Of a stretch of 64,000 nt of DNA, positions 36,601-49,500 are shown piece after piece. A program made the translations under genes and the position numbers. A model generated the notes under the pieces. That model worked only from the letters and a program-made list of their open reading frames with translations, was not told where the DNA came from and searched no databases. Source of the DNA: Durusdinium trenchii (Eukaryota > Sar > Dinophyceae > Suessiales > Symbiodiniaceae); contig CAXAMN010026706.1 in the NCBI GenBank assembly GCA_963970005.1, positions 465,131-529,130 on the forward strand, written 5' to 3'. Numbering within the stretch: position 1 is the first letter of the stretch; every line of letters begins with the position of its first letter.

Positions 36601-39600
36601 CTTGCCATTTCTAATCAAGTTTGGTTGGCTTTTTTACACCCAACAAAGAGACCCCCCCCCCCAGTCCGTCCTTCTAACGTGTTTACAGCCGGTGGATCCG
36701 GCGGGTTCGGGGGGCACGTCACCCGAAGCCGAACGCCGGGAGGGCGGAAGTTGAAGCCGGTGATCCTCTCGCACCATATGCTCTATGGCCTGGAGCTGAA
36801 AGATCCGGAGCGAAGCTGAAAAACGGACATTCCATGCAGAGTGAGGGAATCGAGGAATCGATGTGGGATCCGGTGAATCCAGATGAGGCGATAGAGGCCT
36901 GGAATCCAGGCGAAGGAAAACGAATTCTTGAGATGATCACATCTAAGGGCTTTCACAGTTGGGTCAAATGGATTGGCGGACGCCATTCACAGGTCGTTAG
37001 GCCGGGGAATTATCCATGGAGCTTGGCCAAGTATTTGCTATAAAGGAGTGGTTGCTTACCATCCACCCATCCAGAAATCCTCCGAACTCCCTACCTACCT
37101 ATAAGTCTCCACACTCTTCTGTAGTAGCAAACGGATCATCTGTCCTCATGTTGCGTGGCGTGGCAAGGCTTGAAGAAGGGCCAGGCCAAGATGTCCAAGT
37201 CCGATCCAGACAGCGCCATTTTCATGGAAGACGCTGCAGAGGTGGGGCTGGATCGTTGCAAAAAGAGTCCAGTCTGGTCACCAGGGAGCCGGTACAGTCT
37301 ACAGATTCTGCTTCTAGCAGGTGGATGTTTTCCTGCTTGTTGCAAGCTTTCAAGGCCTTCTCCAAGCCATTCAGCAGTTGCAAAGGATGCTGCTACTTTG
37401 GGGCGATGTTGAAGTAGATGGCTTCAAAAGGAGCTCACTGGTCCCAAGTTTTTTGCTCCCGATCCATCGGAATACTTGAAGTTGAGGAAAGCACTGGTCA
37501 CCGGTTTGATCATGTTCAACTCCCAGACCATCCATGGAACTGGCATATTACTACCATTTACTACCTACATCGGGGTGGTTGCTTTCAGGGGTCAATGAAT
37601 GTCAATATGCCAGTTCGGATAGAGATCATGCCAGTCTGTATGTCCAGTCTGATGGGATCAATGATTTCAGATGGTCCAGACCGCCAGTTGATGCTCGACT
37701 GGGACGGACCGTGACGCCGGTCGCTGGGTGCTGCTCCGGGTCACCGGTGTGCCCGGTCAGGACGTGACCCGGAAGATTCTGAACGCCTACTGTCGAGGAC
37801 TGAGCGACAGCTGAGCGACAGAGAGAGAGTACGAAGATGGCACTGAGTACTCAACCGAGCTCTTAGCTCAGGCGCTTCCCCCCTGGTGAAATGGCATTTC
37901 ACCTGTGTTTGATGATCTTTGCAGAAGGCTTTCTACGGACCCGACGTATTCCTGGCGGCTCAGGTCCCTCCGCGCCGGAAGACCAAGAAGCCACGCTACT
38001 TGGCGTCCAAGGAGGAGTGGCCCAAGGTCTGAGTGCCTTCCAATATTCAAGAGGAACCGGGGCTTCCATGTATTCATTTCAGTGCTGATTCTATGATTCG
38101 AAAATGGAAGCAATTCTTTGATGACACCTCGCCCACAGACTTGGATTTGTGGATTGAACGCAAGGTCGCAAGAGGGCATGTCCCTGGTGGAGGACGCCCA
38201 GACTGGGAGACTGGGTGTCGACCTGAATTTCGGCGGATGGGCGGTCGAAGGTATTCTTGCACGGGCAGTTGGCCATTGGCCAAGTGTCGACTAGATATAT
38301 TGGTTCATTCATGTTCATTCCTATTCGCGAGGGTTTGATGCAACAATGGCTGTGATTCAGGGTGAGTCGTCGCAAAGGTCTTTTCTGAAAAGGCCAAACT
38401 CGTGGCCTGAAAGGGAATGTCCAGCTCGTGAAAGCTACGAAAGTCCCAAAACAGAAGCTTCTGCAGGGAGACTTTGAGCAACCCGTGTCTTCATTTGGTA
38501 TGTTTTTTGTTGCATGGTGCTTGTGAATTGGCATGAGTCCTTGATACTGTGTTTGCTGCCCCAATCTGCCCCAAATACTGCCAAAACCCCCTTCACCAAT
38601 GAATTGGAAACTGCCGTAGCTTGGGAGAGCCGCCTTTCACACCAAAATGGAGGGCCATGGGCCATGGCAAAAGTGCGCAAAACAGGCAGAGGTTGGCAGC
38701 AGGGATTTAGCATGGCAACATGGAACCTACTGGATACCTCCAGGATAGACCCAGAGAGAGGGCCGCCAAGTCGCCACGGAAAGGCCGTGTCGAACAGAGA
38801 GGATGTTTCGCTCGCTACGCCGTATCGCGACGCTACGTACCATGCGCTCAACCTTTTAAAAGCCTAGAGGTCAAGCATAGGTCCTCGCACCAAGTGATAA
38901 TCACGTGATATCTAAAATAACTTAATCGCAAAAATTGTTTGGGTGATCTTGTGATACTCTTGGGATTCTTGTCAGGATGCTCTGAAGAATCCTTGCTTGG
39001 ATTACATTCAGTGCCCTGTTTTTTCTGCTTGTGCATTACGGGCCTTTGATGCAGAGAAGACGAGAACACATCAAGAGTGTTTGTTGCACTTCAACGGCAA
39101 GGCAAAGCTCGTGTTTGGACCATTGAAGAGAAAATCTGCTAAACATGCAAGAAGAGTGGCCAGGTTGCCAACCCAATTCTCCTCATTCTCCCTTCTCCAA
39201 TTCTCCTACCCGCCGCATTTCGCAAACCTGTTCGGGCTGACAGCCGTTCCACTTCGAAATCCCAACGGTGCACGTCTCTTCTTCGCGGTGTCACGTTGAG
39301 ACGCAGAGGCGTCGCAGCGTCCGAGCGTTCGGCAGGTACACCTTGTTCTCCAGAGAAGACTTTCGCTTTCAAGTGGGAGAACAGGTATATGAGAGCTTCC
39401 AGGACACACACACTGTGAGACCACACAGTGAGACCAAGATTGGGTGTGGTTTGCTCATAATTTGGTTAAGGGTCGGAGATGTTGGTATAGAGACATGCAT
39501 GGTGCATATTACCGGTAGCCGCGGTATCAAAAAGAGTGGTATGTGTGCCATAAATCTCTATAAAGATGTGTGGTATGTGTGGTCGTTCTGCTGAAAAGGA

Positions 39601-40543
39601 CAAGATTTCTTCGCTCGCGTCACGAGTGGATGTTTGAAGTACTGTTCAGTCGTTGGTCATCTCTGTTCCAGAGTTCGATTGGTTTCCCCGTCAAAGGCTT
39701 CGGCCAAAGCTCGTTGAGCAGCTTTTGCCTCGTGACACCGAATGGAGCGGAGCTACCGCTGGAGCTGGAGGACTTGAAGGATGACTTTGTCCAAGGAAAG
39801 CTTGAGGAGGCCCTTTTGAAAGAGAGCTTGGCCAATGAGGCCCAGCCGCCCAGCATCCTGAAGGGGGCACGGTCTTTGCTTCTGAGAAAACTGCCCAAAA
39901 ACGGACAGACAACAATACTCATTGGGGGATCCCCCTCAGAAGCAGCTGGCTTCGAACGCGCCTGCCGCATCCTGCCGCGACAAGCGGAAATCTGTCCCAA
40001 AACATACTGCTCGGGCTGGATCATTCATCCATCACGATCAATTGTTCGAAGAGTTTGTGGATTCGTTGTTGCCTTTATTGTTGACCAGAGCAGGGTCCTC
40101 AGATTCGTTCTTTGGGTCGCATGAAGTCTAGAGTCGAGGGCTTTTAGCAAGGTCCTTTAGGCCCCAGGCATCAGTCGTTCTGTGCAGGTCAATTCGCTGC
40201 TGGAACCTGTCGGAATTCTCAGACTCCAGGATGTTTACATCACGTGGCATCATTGATTTGTTGCAACATATTTGTTGGTGTTGGACGAACTGTGCTGGAC
40301 GAACTTCCAAATCAGAGGTGGATTCCACCCACTCGCGTGCAAAGAGGTGAGGTGGAGTCCCATTTGCTGCCTCGATGTGCCGACCGGTTCTCCCGGTTTT
40401 CACGATCGATCTTTGCGGTTCTCCGCGTGTGGCGCGTGGCTTTTTGAGGTCCGAAGACATTTCGAAGAGGACGCGGAAGCCAAAGAGCTCCTAGAGAAGG
40501 CTCGATTGAAGGGACAGAGCTTGGTAGTTGGGCTGAGATGGAG
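8448..40543 (+). CDS. YARS: TyrRS module 1 (catalytically intact half), exons 1-21
   Basis: Twenty-one exons sum to 1019 nt (about 340 residues), close to a complete cytosolic TyrRS catalytic core plus anticodon-binding domain without the N-terminus. In order: EAELRKLVEKKPDF, VCYDGFEPSGRMHIAQG, FIFWVADWFALMNDKM, YLIEVWKVIGMDMSK, QILYPLMQCTDIFFLK, ADICQLGVDQRK, KPVILSHHMLYG, KMSKSDPDSAIFMED, NPCLDYIQ, DLKDDFVQGKLEEALL, HFEEDAEAKELLEK. These are plant/eukaryote-type TyrRS blocks. All residues of the two class I signatures are present, so this half should be active. Twelve of its 21 donors (exon 21 included) are GC and three are GA. The intron between exons 5 and 6 is about 22.5 kb. Confidence 0.93.
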
Positions 40544-43500
40544 GTGATTTTGGTGGCTCTGCCTGACATCGCCTTTTTGGAAAACGCCAGTAGACAGCTC
40601 ATTTATCTGAGGACCAAAGCCTGAGATGGTGGCCATGTAACCCAATTGCCCATCTAACTGGCAATCAGACTCGCAAAATCTCATGGTCGCCTCTGTTGGG
40701 CAATGTTCGGCAAGCTGTCCTGTCCCAGATGATCCCAGTTGGAGCGTCCAGCTCAATTCCATGTGCCTTGAATCGTTCCTTGCCGTGTTTGGATGTTGTC
40801 TTCCACCCCCTGAAGTCACAGATTTTGGTCCACTTCCCAAGGTTCCTGGATTGCACGAGAACGCAAATGCTCAATGACCTCCTAGCCTACCAAGCCGGAT
40901 TTGGTCATTTGGGCCAACGACTTGTCGTCTGCGTAGACACGCAGGGCGCGGCATACGCACCGGGGCCGAGCTCGATCGAGCTCGCGCTCGTGTGCCAGGT
41001 CAGTGCCTGGCGTCGGGGCGAGGACATTGTCATCAAGTGGGGTGGCCATGCCGTGCTTCCTCAATCGCCGCATGCTTTACCTCCGCGCAGACAGAGTGAA
41101 GGATCTGAAGGGGAAGCTTTTGTATTTTTGGTGCCATAATATGAGAGGGAAATTCTTTTCGCGATTGGAACGCAAATGAAAGCTCTGATGGATGGCTTTG
41201 GCGGAAAGAAGGGCCAGCGTACTGTAGTTGGTGAAGTTGGAGATCATGATCTCGCCAGCTAACTCTCCATGTGACAGGTTGAATATGCCAGATTCATGTG
41301 GAGATTATTATCCAATCAGGTCGCTGACCGAGTTGAATGGCTCTATGATGTGCCTAATATTACTCTCCAACTCATGAACATGGAAGTGAAAAAGCACCCG
41401 TAACATCACACTCACGATTCTTCGTGCGTGTCAAAACCCATTAGCATGCCATCATGATTCACTCACAGGATGGAAAACCTTCGCGACCGCGTGGGGCGCG
41501 TTTTGGGCGCCCCGTGTTATGTGATAGGGCGAAGGGCGACCCGTCGACGGTGGCGTAGCAGAAGAACTGCCAAAGGCTGAAGTTTGATGTTCATTGCATT
41601 CATAGTTTGGTATGTCATACGTTTGCTGAAGTTTGAAGTGTGTGCTCCTCTCTTCTGGATGTTGTTCGCACGCCCACAGGCTTGATACACGCAGCTCTCA
41701 GAAAGATTCAATGGTGTTGGTAAATGTTGACAATAGGCAGTAGGCCAGCTCACACCCACCTTCCAATCAGCGCCTGGGGCTTATTCAAGCCCATTCATTT
41801 CGTGGAAAGAACACTGGAAGCGAAAGCCACCAGAGACACCGTTTTTTTCCAGGTGAAAAGAAGAACAGATGTGGCGGTCCGTGTGGCGTGGTCCATGTGG
41901 CGGTCCGCGACAAGGGTTCATCGGTGTTCAGGTCCTTTCCGACTCACTTGGGCTTGGATCTGGGTGCAGAGGTGCGGGATGGGGTCGAGTGGCGAAGGGT
42001 GGTTGGGGCGACCCGGTCTGCCATTTTGGCAGAAGAAGTGGCAAGAACCATAGAGTCGCGACACATGTGACACACACACACACACACACACACAAACCAA
42101 CCAACCAAACAAACAAACCAAACCAAACCAACCCAAACCCAAACCAACCCAACCCAAACCCAAACCCAACCCAAACAAACAAACAAACACACAAACAAAC
42201 ACACGGACTCCAAAACGAAAACAACTTGGCATCTTGATGGCGTGGGATCTTTCCATCATTTTTCCGAAGTGTGTGGTGTTGGAGGCCATCGCTGTTAGAA
42301 ACGATTCCCCATGGAACTCCGATGTCGTTTGGACTCCACCCAACGATCCGCTCGAGGCTCTTGCGGTGGTCTTTGCACCCTTGCCCTCTGAGTGGGTTGG
42401 CCAAGATGGGACGGTGGGTCTTGCAACCAGTGGAAGAACCATGGGTCTTTGACCTGCATGGGATCGTTGAAAGCATGTTCTTTTTTATGTGTTTGGTCAT
42501 TTTTGATCCATCCTGTTTGGGAGAAGACTCATGTTTCAAGACTTATATATATGAGAGTGTGTATGTATATATATATATATATATGAGTGTTTACCGTCAT
42601 GGTCATCGCAGTCTAGAGTGTGCAGTCTAGAGAGTGTCGTTTCCACTTGGCCAGGTCCTGGCAAGTTGTGATAGACATACTGGCATGCATTGGCATGCTA
42701 TTTGTCTATATAAGGTGTTTGCTACAAACCTGTGACAACAGACTCGTAACAGTTACGTAGCGTTGAGATCTGCATCTGTCAGGATTAGTTGTTGGCCCTC
42801 TTCCAGATGTCCTCCGTCTCCAAATCTCAGGATGTGTTTCGTTTCTTCGGCCAATCCCATTGGAACTTGCATCCCTCGTCTCACGGCTTGCTGTCTTTCC
42901 CTCGCAGGTTGCTCCGTCTCTCCGATGTCTTCCAGGCACCGGGGCCGAAGACGGACACGGCCCGATTCATTGAGGTGAAGGCACCCGTGTCACGGCCGAA
43001 CGCGCACGGTGTGTTTCAGTGTGTCACGGCCTGGCGCACCTGCTGCGTTGGTTTCGAGTCTGCTCGTTTCGCTCGTAGAAGGCCCTGGCTCCCTTGGTAT
43101 CGATTCGAACGAACCAGTCCAATCGATTTGAAGTTTCGCAGTGGGGTTGAGGGACGAGCAAAGTGGCAATGCTATGTCCACCTTTTCGTAAGTGGCTCGA
43201 GTGCCTGTAGTCCTTTGCCTTTACATTGTGTATGTCGAAGAACCTCAACTTTGGGGAAACAAATTAAACAACGATGACGATGATGGAAGCTGATGGAAGA
43301 GCTGGGCACAGTGCTGAATGAATGCTGTGGTCAATGTTTCAGGCTAATTGGGGATAGATATGGAGTTGACCTATGTGACCCATGCGGTATGTCACCCAGC
43401 CAGTCCCTAGCAGCACTGGTGTGGCAGGTCTTAGAAAGCCTCCGCAGCGCTGAAGGCAAGCGAGTGCTTTGGCTCCAGGAGCTGAACCGCGGCCGTTCGT

Positions 43501-46500
43501 TGCCCCTGAAGAGGCTAAGAGGCGTCCAGAGGCGTTGTTTTCCTGGAATGGGTCACTGTGTCTCCAACAATTACCATGTGATTGTAATCGTGTCCATCAA
43601 AAGAAAGCCTCCAAGAACAGGTCAAACGGCTTGCAAAGCTGGAAGAAACCAGACCCTTTTTCTGCACTCGCAAGGGGAGAACAACAGAAAAAAGACACGA
43701 AAGACGTCGCCGCAGACGTCCACAGTGCCCGCAGACGTCCCGTCACGTGTTCTCCGCCAGGACTGGAGCGCCAAAGCTGTCGGGGCGGCCGGCGGATCAG
43801 CGGGGGAGCCCTGGCGGAGCCCATCGGAGTCACGGAATTGGTGAAGGGATAAGACCTTGAATTGGTATCAATTACACTTAGACCTGTTGGGGAGAATGGA
43901 GTTCGGAGTCACGCGGTTTTAGGGTTTCTGGTTGGCTAGTTGGTTTGCTTTTGTTGTGGAAAAGATTGCAATGCATGTGAAGGCGGGAGTTGTTCCTGCA
44001 AATCTCAAGAGTGGGTTGCCGAAATGGAAAGAAATTAATGCTATTATTCAAATCCTGCCAACATATCCCAACCATTTTCTGGAGGCCAGAACCGAATCCC
44101 AACATGAGCAGTCAAGTTGATGGAACTGCTACCGTCAATTGATGAATTTGTTTTGTTCCCTCCTAGATGAAGTTGAAGGTGTTTTCAACTCTTGGAGGCA
44201 TGCCTTTGTATGTTTGTCTCGCTTGGTTGAGAGTACTTTCTCTCATTAGCAGCTCATTAACACCTTCCCTTCTTGGGCATGAGTCCAATCGTTGCTGTGA
44301 ATGGACGTTCCGAATCCCTGGAGGACTCTGAAGATGTGTCAGCAAGATACACCGGCATCCACCAAGAGCCATCATCCCCCCATACTTGGCTTGCGCTGCC
44401 CATGAAAGCTTCTGTGTTGGTCACCCCATAGTCATAGTTGTCACCTCATCCGATCCACCAGGTTGATTGCGTCAAGGGCTTCTACCAGTTGCTGTTGTCA
44501 TGCCCCCAGTGCGCATGAAAACCTCCGGGTCCTAACAGAGATCGATGATGGTTGGTCAAACAATGTCAAACCCATGGATTGGAGAGAAGAGTTCTGGCGG
44601 AACTGACTGTGTTGCTTTCCTGGAAGGTGGCCGTCCAATACCGGATGTCCAACCGATTCAGACGTCAAGCAACTTGCAAACAAGAGAGCACCCGGGCCAC
44701 CAAAGGCCACTCGAAGAGATGGAGTGGTGTCAGTGCAAAAAGTTGACATCGTCAATCAAGTGACCCCAACAAGCTGCAAGCTTGTAAAAACTTGAAAGCG
44801 CGCGTGCTGGTAAAAGGAAGATAGTGACTGGTGATAGGAAAAAACAAATGACGTTCCGCATGGGGCTTGGAAAGTGTTCATAGATCCTCGATGTTGTGTG
44901 ATTGCCTTGGAACCCAGAACTGACCCCAGGGCTCCTGTTGTTTCAGAATTGTTTCACCGAAGGGTCCAAGAGAATGAAAGCGATTGGGTGGATTCCTCCA
45001 AGCCTAGTATCCGTGGATTGACCCATGCCACGACCAACATGTTGGGTAAACGGGGGGGGATTAGCCCCGAACGCAACACACCGAGGGTGAAAAACCATGT
45101 GTTTTACAGGGCTTCGTGGCTTTCCGGACACTCAAGTTATCGTCTTGCAACTCATGAGTTGCAAGACGATAAGTTGAATGCGTTTTGACGGACCCAACTC
45201 ACCCGTCTGCTCCATGTACAGCTTGCCAAGGCTCATTGTTCAGCCGCCAGACATAAGTCTTGTTCCCAATTGAGCCATTTGAGCTCACTGTACATTTGAG
45301 CTGGTGGACAAGTGTCTTGCACAGCTTCTCTATGTATTCTGACAGCCTCGAGCATTGAGTCCAACCCTGGATGTTGGCGGAACCACAACGCTGCGAGGCC
45401 TTCAACGTGCTGTCGTTGCAGCTTTGCATCGCAACGGCCAAGAAAACCCATTCTACGCAGTGTTAAAACAAACCTCGAACGTCGTCCTCTAAGCCAAGAA
45501 AAGCGGTCACCGAGCGAACGAAAGGTCACCGAGTCGACAAGTCAACGTCAAAGTCGATGTACGCAAGTAGTAACACGGACGAAGCTGACCCCAACCCCCC
45601 CCCCCCCCCCCCCCCTGAAAGACCGATCGGATATATGTTGCCGGCGGGGCTAACCCCCCCCGTTGGCACAACATGTTGGTGACATTCCAGGCTCAGGAAT
45701 CCCATGTTGAGAAAAGGGGATGAAAAAGCTGTCCCTTGAGCAAAAAACAAAGATGGATCATTGTTCATGAGATTGAAGAGTCGGTCAATGATCATAGTGC
45801 TCCATGTTTTCCAAAAATGGTGGCTCAAGCTCAGGCATGGCTTGAATGCGCTCGACCCCGAGCTCATGAGCGAGGTTGGAGCAGAGATCACGGTCGGAGC
45901 AGGTCATTTGGAGACTGGTACGGGCCAGTTCTGATTCCGAAAGGGCTCCTTCGATCACAGAATCAGATGTGGCTTTCGCGCTGAGTTTTGAGGACAAGCA
46001 AACAAGCCTGGGGATTGTGTAGATGAGCGAACAGATTGAAATACAAGCGGTTCAAAGGAGGAAGGATCCCACAGGGCATCAGGTTGAGAAAAGACCTTTG
46101 TGCAAACACTTGGAGTCCTGGATTTGTTCGGTTTCAATTCTTTGCACGACCTGCACACTCAAATGTTGCAAAAAAATGCAAAAAGTAGTCAGCAAAAGTC
46201 GCTTTCTGAAACAGTATCACTTCAACCCGGAATCATGTCTTCGTTTGGTTCCGAGTCCTATCCATTCATGCGTCCGTCACGGTCCATGCTCGGCCTCGTT
46301 CTCGTTCAAGACCGAACGTGGATCAACCGATCCGGCAGTGCTACAGGTCACGGTGCAGTGGCAGGGCGAGGCCGCCACTCGAATGGCGGGCGTGGGTCGT
46401 CCGAATTCTGCGGATGGCGTGGGTCGGGGCGAAAATGGGCGAAAGGGAAACGGAGCATCAGCTTGGGGAGACCATCCGTCAGGATTCGAAGTTCAATGAA

Positions 46501-49500
46501 GATTCAATGAAGTGGATATTCGCAAGTACAAAGAGAAACATCGAGAGGGCCGGGTCTCCGCGATCTCACCGGGTCTCCGAGACCCAGGCCATCCTGTCCG
46601 GGCCTTCGGACTATTGGACCTCCGTGATCAATGCAGGTGCGGGACCCGGGTGGACCAGTGCTTCGAACGGAAAGGAGGACGAAAGGAGGACGATGTGAGG
46701 CGGGACGGGACAAACGTAAAGGTAGCAGCAGTCATCGAGGGCCAAAGACATGAAAAGACTGGATGTGACATCGAGTTTCTGTGGAGCTGGCCAGGTCGTC
46801 AGTGCTCACTGGAGGCCGGAGCCACTGGAAGGACTGGAGATAAGCAACAGATAGGATGATTTTTTTGGTATGGATTGCTCAAGCAGTATATTAGTATGTA
46901 TAGTATATATTTTTCCTGTGTGTGTGATGCAATGCAACGTAGTGTGGTACAAGTGCAGTGCAATTGGTGTAAGGTGATGTAATGTGTGAATGGGTTAATG
47001 TGTCTTTTGACACTGTACTTGGTCCATTATATCCAAATATTGGTGTGTGCGGTGACCATTTCGGGGGTGCTTGTGAACTCGTTTCGATAGATCGCAAAGA
47101 CTTCTCAGCGTCCATAGATACGGCGTGATAATATGTACAGTCTTGCGAATTCTACATCGTACGGATTCGTACGGCAAAATCAACAACCTTCACGCCCCTT
47201 TGCTCCATCTTCGCTGCCTGACCCCACTCGAAGCTGTCGACGAAAGAGCTTTTGCTAAGGCCATTCGTGGGGCCTTGGCAGCGGATGAGGAGCTGGAGAT
47301 TGCTGGGCAGGCAATGCGGTCACTGAGGGCATGTTGAGATTTGATGATGCCACAAAATAGACGCAAAAGTGAGTTCCCTTTGCAACTGTCTTCAAAAACT
47401 GTTTTCTATCGAATTGCTGACCGTTATAGAGGGGAGCAAAATAGTGTCAAAGCCACTGGCGCACAGTCCTGTGAGCTTGTCGTGTGGATTATTTCAACAG
47501 GGTGTGTTGAAAGGAAGATAGAAGGTTGATCGTGATTGGGGACTCTTGCTAAGTTAAGTTGATGGAAGTGATTCAGAATGAATCACTCCAAGTTTGAGGT
47601 GGGTCAGCTGTTCAAGATTAATGTGAAAAAAGTAAAAACATGGAAGACAGATTGCTAAACATACTGTATCTATATATATATATATAGAGAGAGAGATACA
47701 TACATATTGGGGTTGAACAGATATGGATAGATATGGACCTCTTAGGCATTCCAGCTCAGTTTGCTCGCCAGGTCGTTGCAACAATCATGCACCTGGGCGA
47801 CGTGCTTGCGCTGGTGGGAGGTGCAGCCCTGCCCTTTTCCAATGGAGGTTGAATTCTGCATGGAGTGGAAAAGGATGGGAAAGGAGTCATTCTAGCCAGA
47901 TCAAGCATTACGAAACAGATCATGGGTTCATGGCAGCACAGAACAATCAGGCAGCATGAGGTTCATGCTTGTGTGGAGAACTTTGGATGTCTCTGAGAGG
48001 ACGTGAGGTTGTTCTATATGCCACATCGCGGCAGAGGCCTGGTGGAGGAATCAATCGCTTGTGGGTGGAAGAGAATTACGAAGCTTCCACAGTGCATTCC
48101 ATTGGGTTGGAGGCCATTGCTAGTAGGTTGGAGGCCATCGCTATTAGGGAAGCGCTACAAGCCACAAACCCCTCGGTCGGCTGCGCTCAATGGCACCGAT
48201 TCCATAGGAACATGCACGACCTGGCAGCCAAGCACGCAGAGGCTTGCGGCTTTGCGGTCGGGGAGCCTGGTCCCACAAGAAGTGCCTTCCAAAAAGTAGA
48301 TGCAAATACCTTCCGCCTCTTGCTCTCATAGACTGATTACGGAAGTTGTTTGTGAGCCCGGCAAAGATTATGTCGTATCCTAAGGTGAGTATGCTAGTAT
48401 GTTTTTTGTTTCCGTGCAGTGTCAGTCTGTCAACGGCATGAACTATATGCATCTATATGTATGATATGCTTGGCAAGAGGATCTCATACGGTACTCGTAT
48501 CCCTCAAAAGGAAAACAGTGGTCCGTGTCCTTTCGTTTGGCTTCGAAGCACACTGGAATCTTTGGAGATGCCTTCATACAAGATGCGGTCAAGACCCAAA
48601 AGGATGCGTGCCTTTGACTTCAAGCAAAAAGGCACTCGGACGGCAGCCTGCGAGGACAATTTACTACCTACACAGGACGCTTCTATACCTGAGATGAGGA
48701 CACTGTATAAACATCCCAACAGCAATGCAGAAGTCATGTGCCCTGGATTCCAGGGCCTTTCTCAAGGGGGCCTCTCATTAGATTTTAAAAGTTGTTTGGT
48801 ATGATGCTTGGACTGCTGCGCAGAGAGGATGTGCAGGGAGGCCATTTGACAGGGAGGCCATGCTCGCAGAAGATCCGCTTGACGCGAGTCTGAACCGCTC
48901 GGGTGCACAGGTCGAGTCCAATCGGTTTCGGTCTCGATCCGTCGTTCCACTTCGCATCCCGGATCGATCCAAGTGGAACAACGGTGTTCTCAGGCTCCAG
49001 AGATCCAAGTGGTGGATGCGCCGCGAGCTTGGGCGACCATGTGCGACCATGAGCTTGGGCGACCATCATCGGTTTGTTGGAATGAACAACTTGGAATGAA
49101 CAATCACGATGTTGCAGTCATGATGTGTCATGCTGCAGTGAATGCTTCTATGTGCTTGTGCCCGGCTTGTGGTGATGGTGCTGTTTGTGTCCTGTCAGAC
49201 GTGTATTTGCCGTCGGCTTCCTGGGCTGCGATTGACTGGTGTTTTCGCCGAGGACCTCCCTGAGACTTCAAGCCGATGGAGAGGGTTTAGAGGCCAGACC
49301 AAGTATGGCCTGGCGGCGAAAAAATGCGGTCCATTCACGCGTTTTTCGTGGTGGAAATATGTGGAAGATCGTCTTCTCAAGGACGGGAAGAAGGACTCAC
49401 CTTCAGGGGCTGATGAAATGAGTCTTTTGCTGAGTCTTTTTGGTGAAGGCTGGGGCCCAGGGGGTCGCGTTTACAGAATGGCCATGAGCGCGCCATGGCT

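Larger units (their letters stand above)
40999..43427 (+). other. Intron 22 of the TyrRS gene
   Basis: No conserved gene seen. It contains a CA run followed by a CCCAAA-rich tract (42070-42210), one dispersed-repeat core (42277-42300) and a TA run (42545-42585). Confidence 0.55.
43479..46587 (+). other. Intron 23 of the TyrRS gene
   Basis: No conserved protein. It contains a perfect 36-bp palindrome (45137-45172) and a 21-base poly-C tract (45595-45615). Confidence 0.5.

Noticed and set aside
37982-38030. TKKPRYLASKEEWPK, coding-like block before a GT
   Set aside because: It lies between TyrRS exons 15 and 16 but has no counterpart in TyrRS and does not fit the phase; left unassigned.
40449-40547. 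TyrRS ending at the stop 40545-40547
   Set aside because: The frame ends five codons after the LVVG strand, but a GT donor two bases earlier joins exon 22 in phase and continues a second TyrRS module. Kept as the main alternative only.
42021-42030. CCATTTTGGC, an internal 10-mer of the spliced leader (also at 58047-58056)
   Set aside because: Flanking bases do not match the leader and no gene start follows; a 10-mer is expected by chance at about this rate.
45199-45300. Minus-strand IGNKTYV resembling a TyrRS block
   Set aside because: Wrong strand for the gene and no extended similarity around it.
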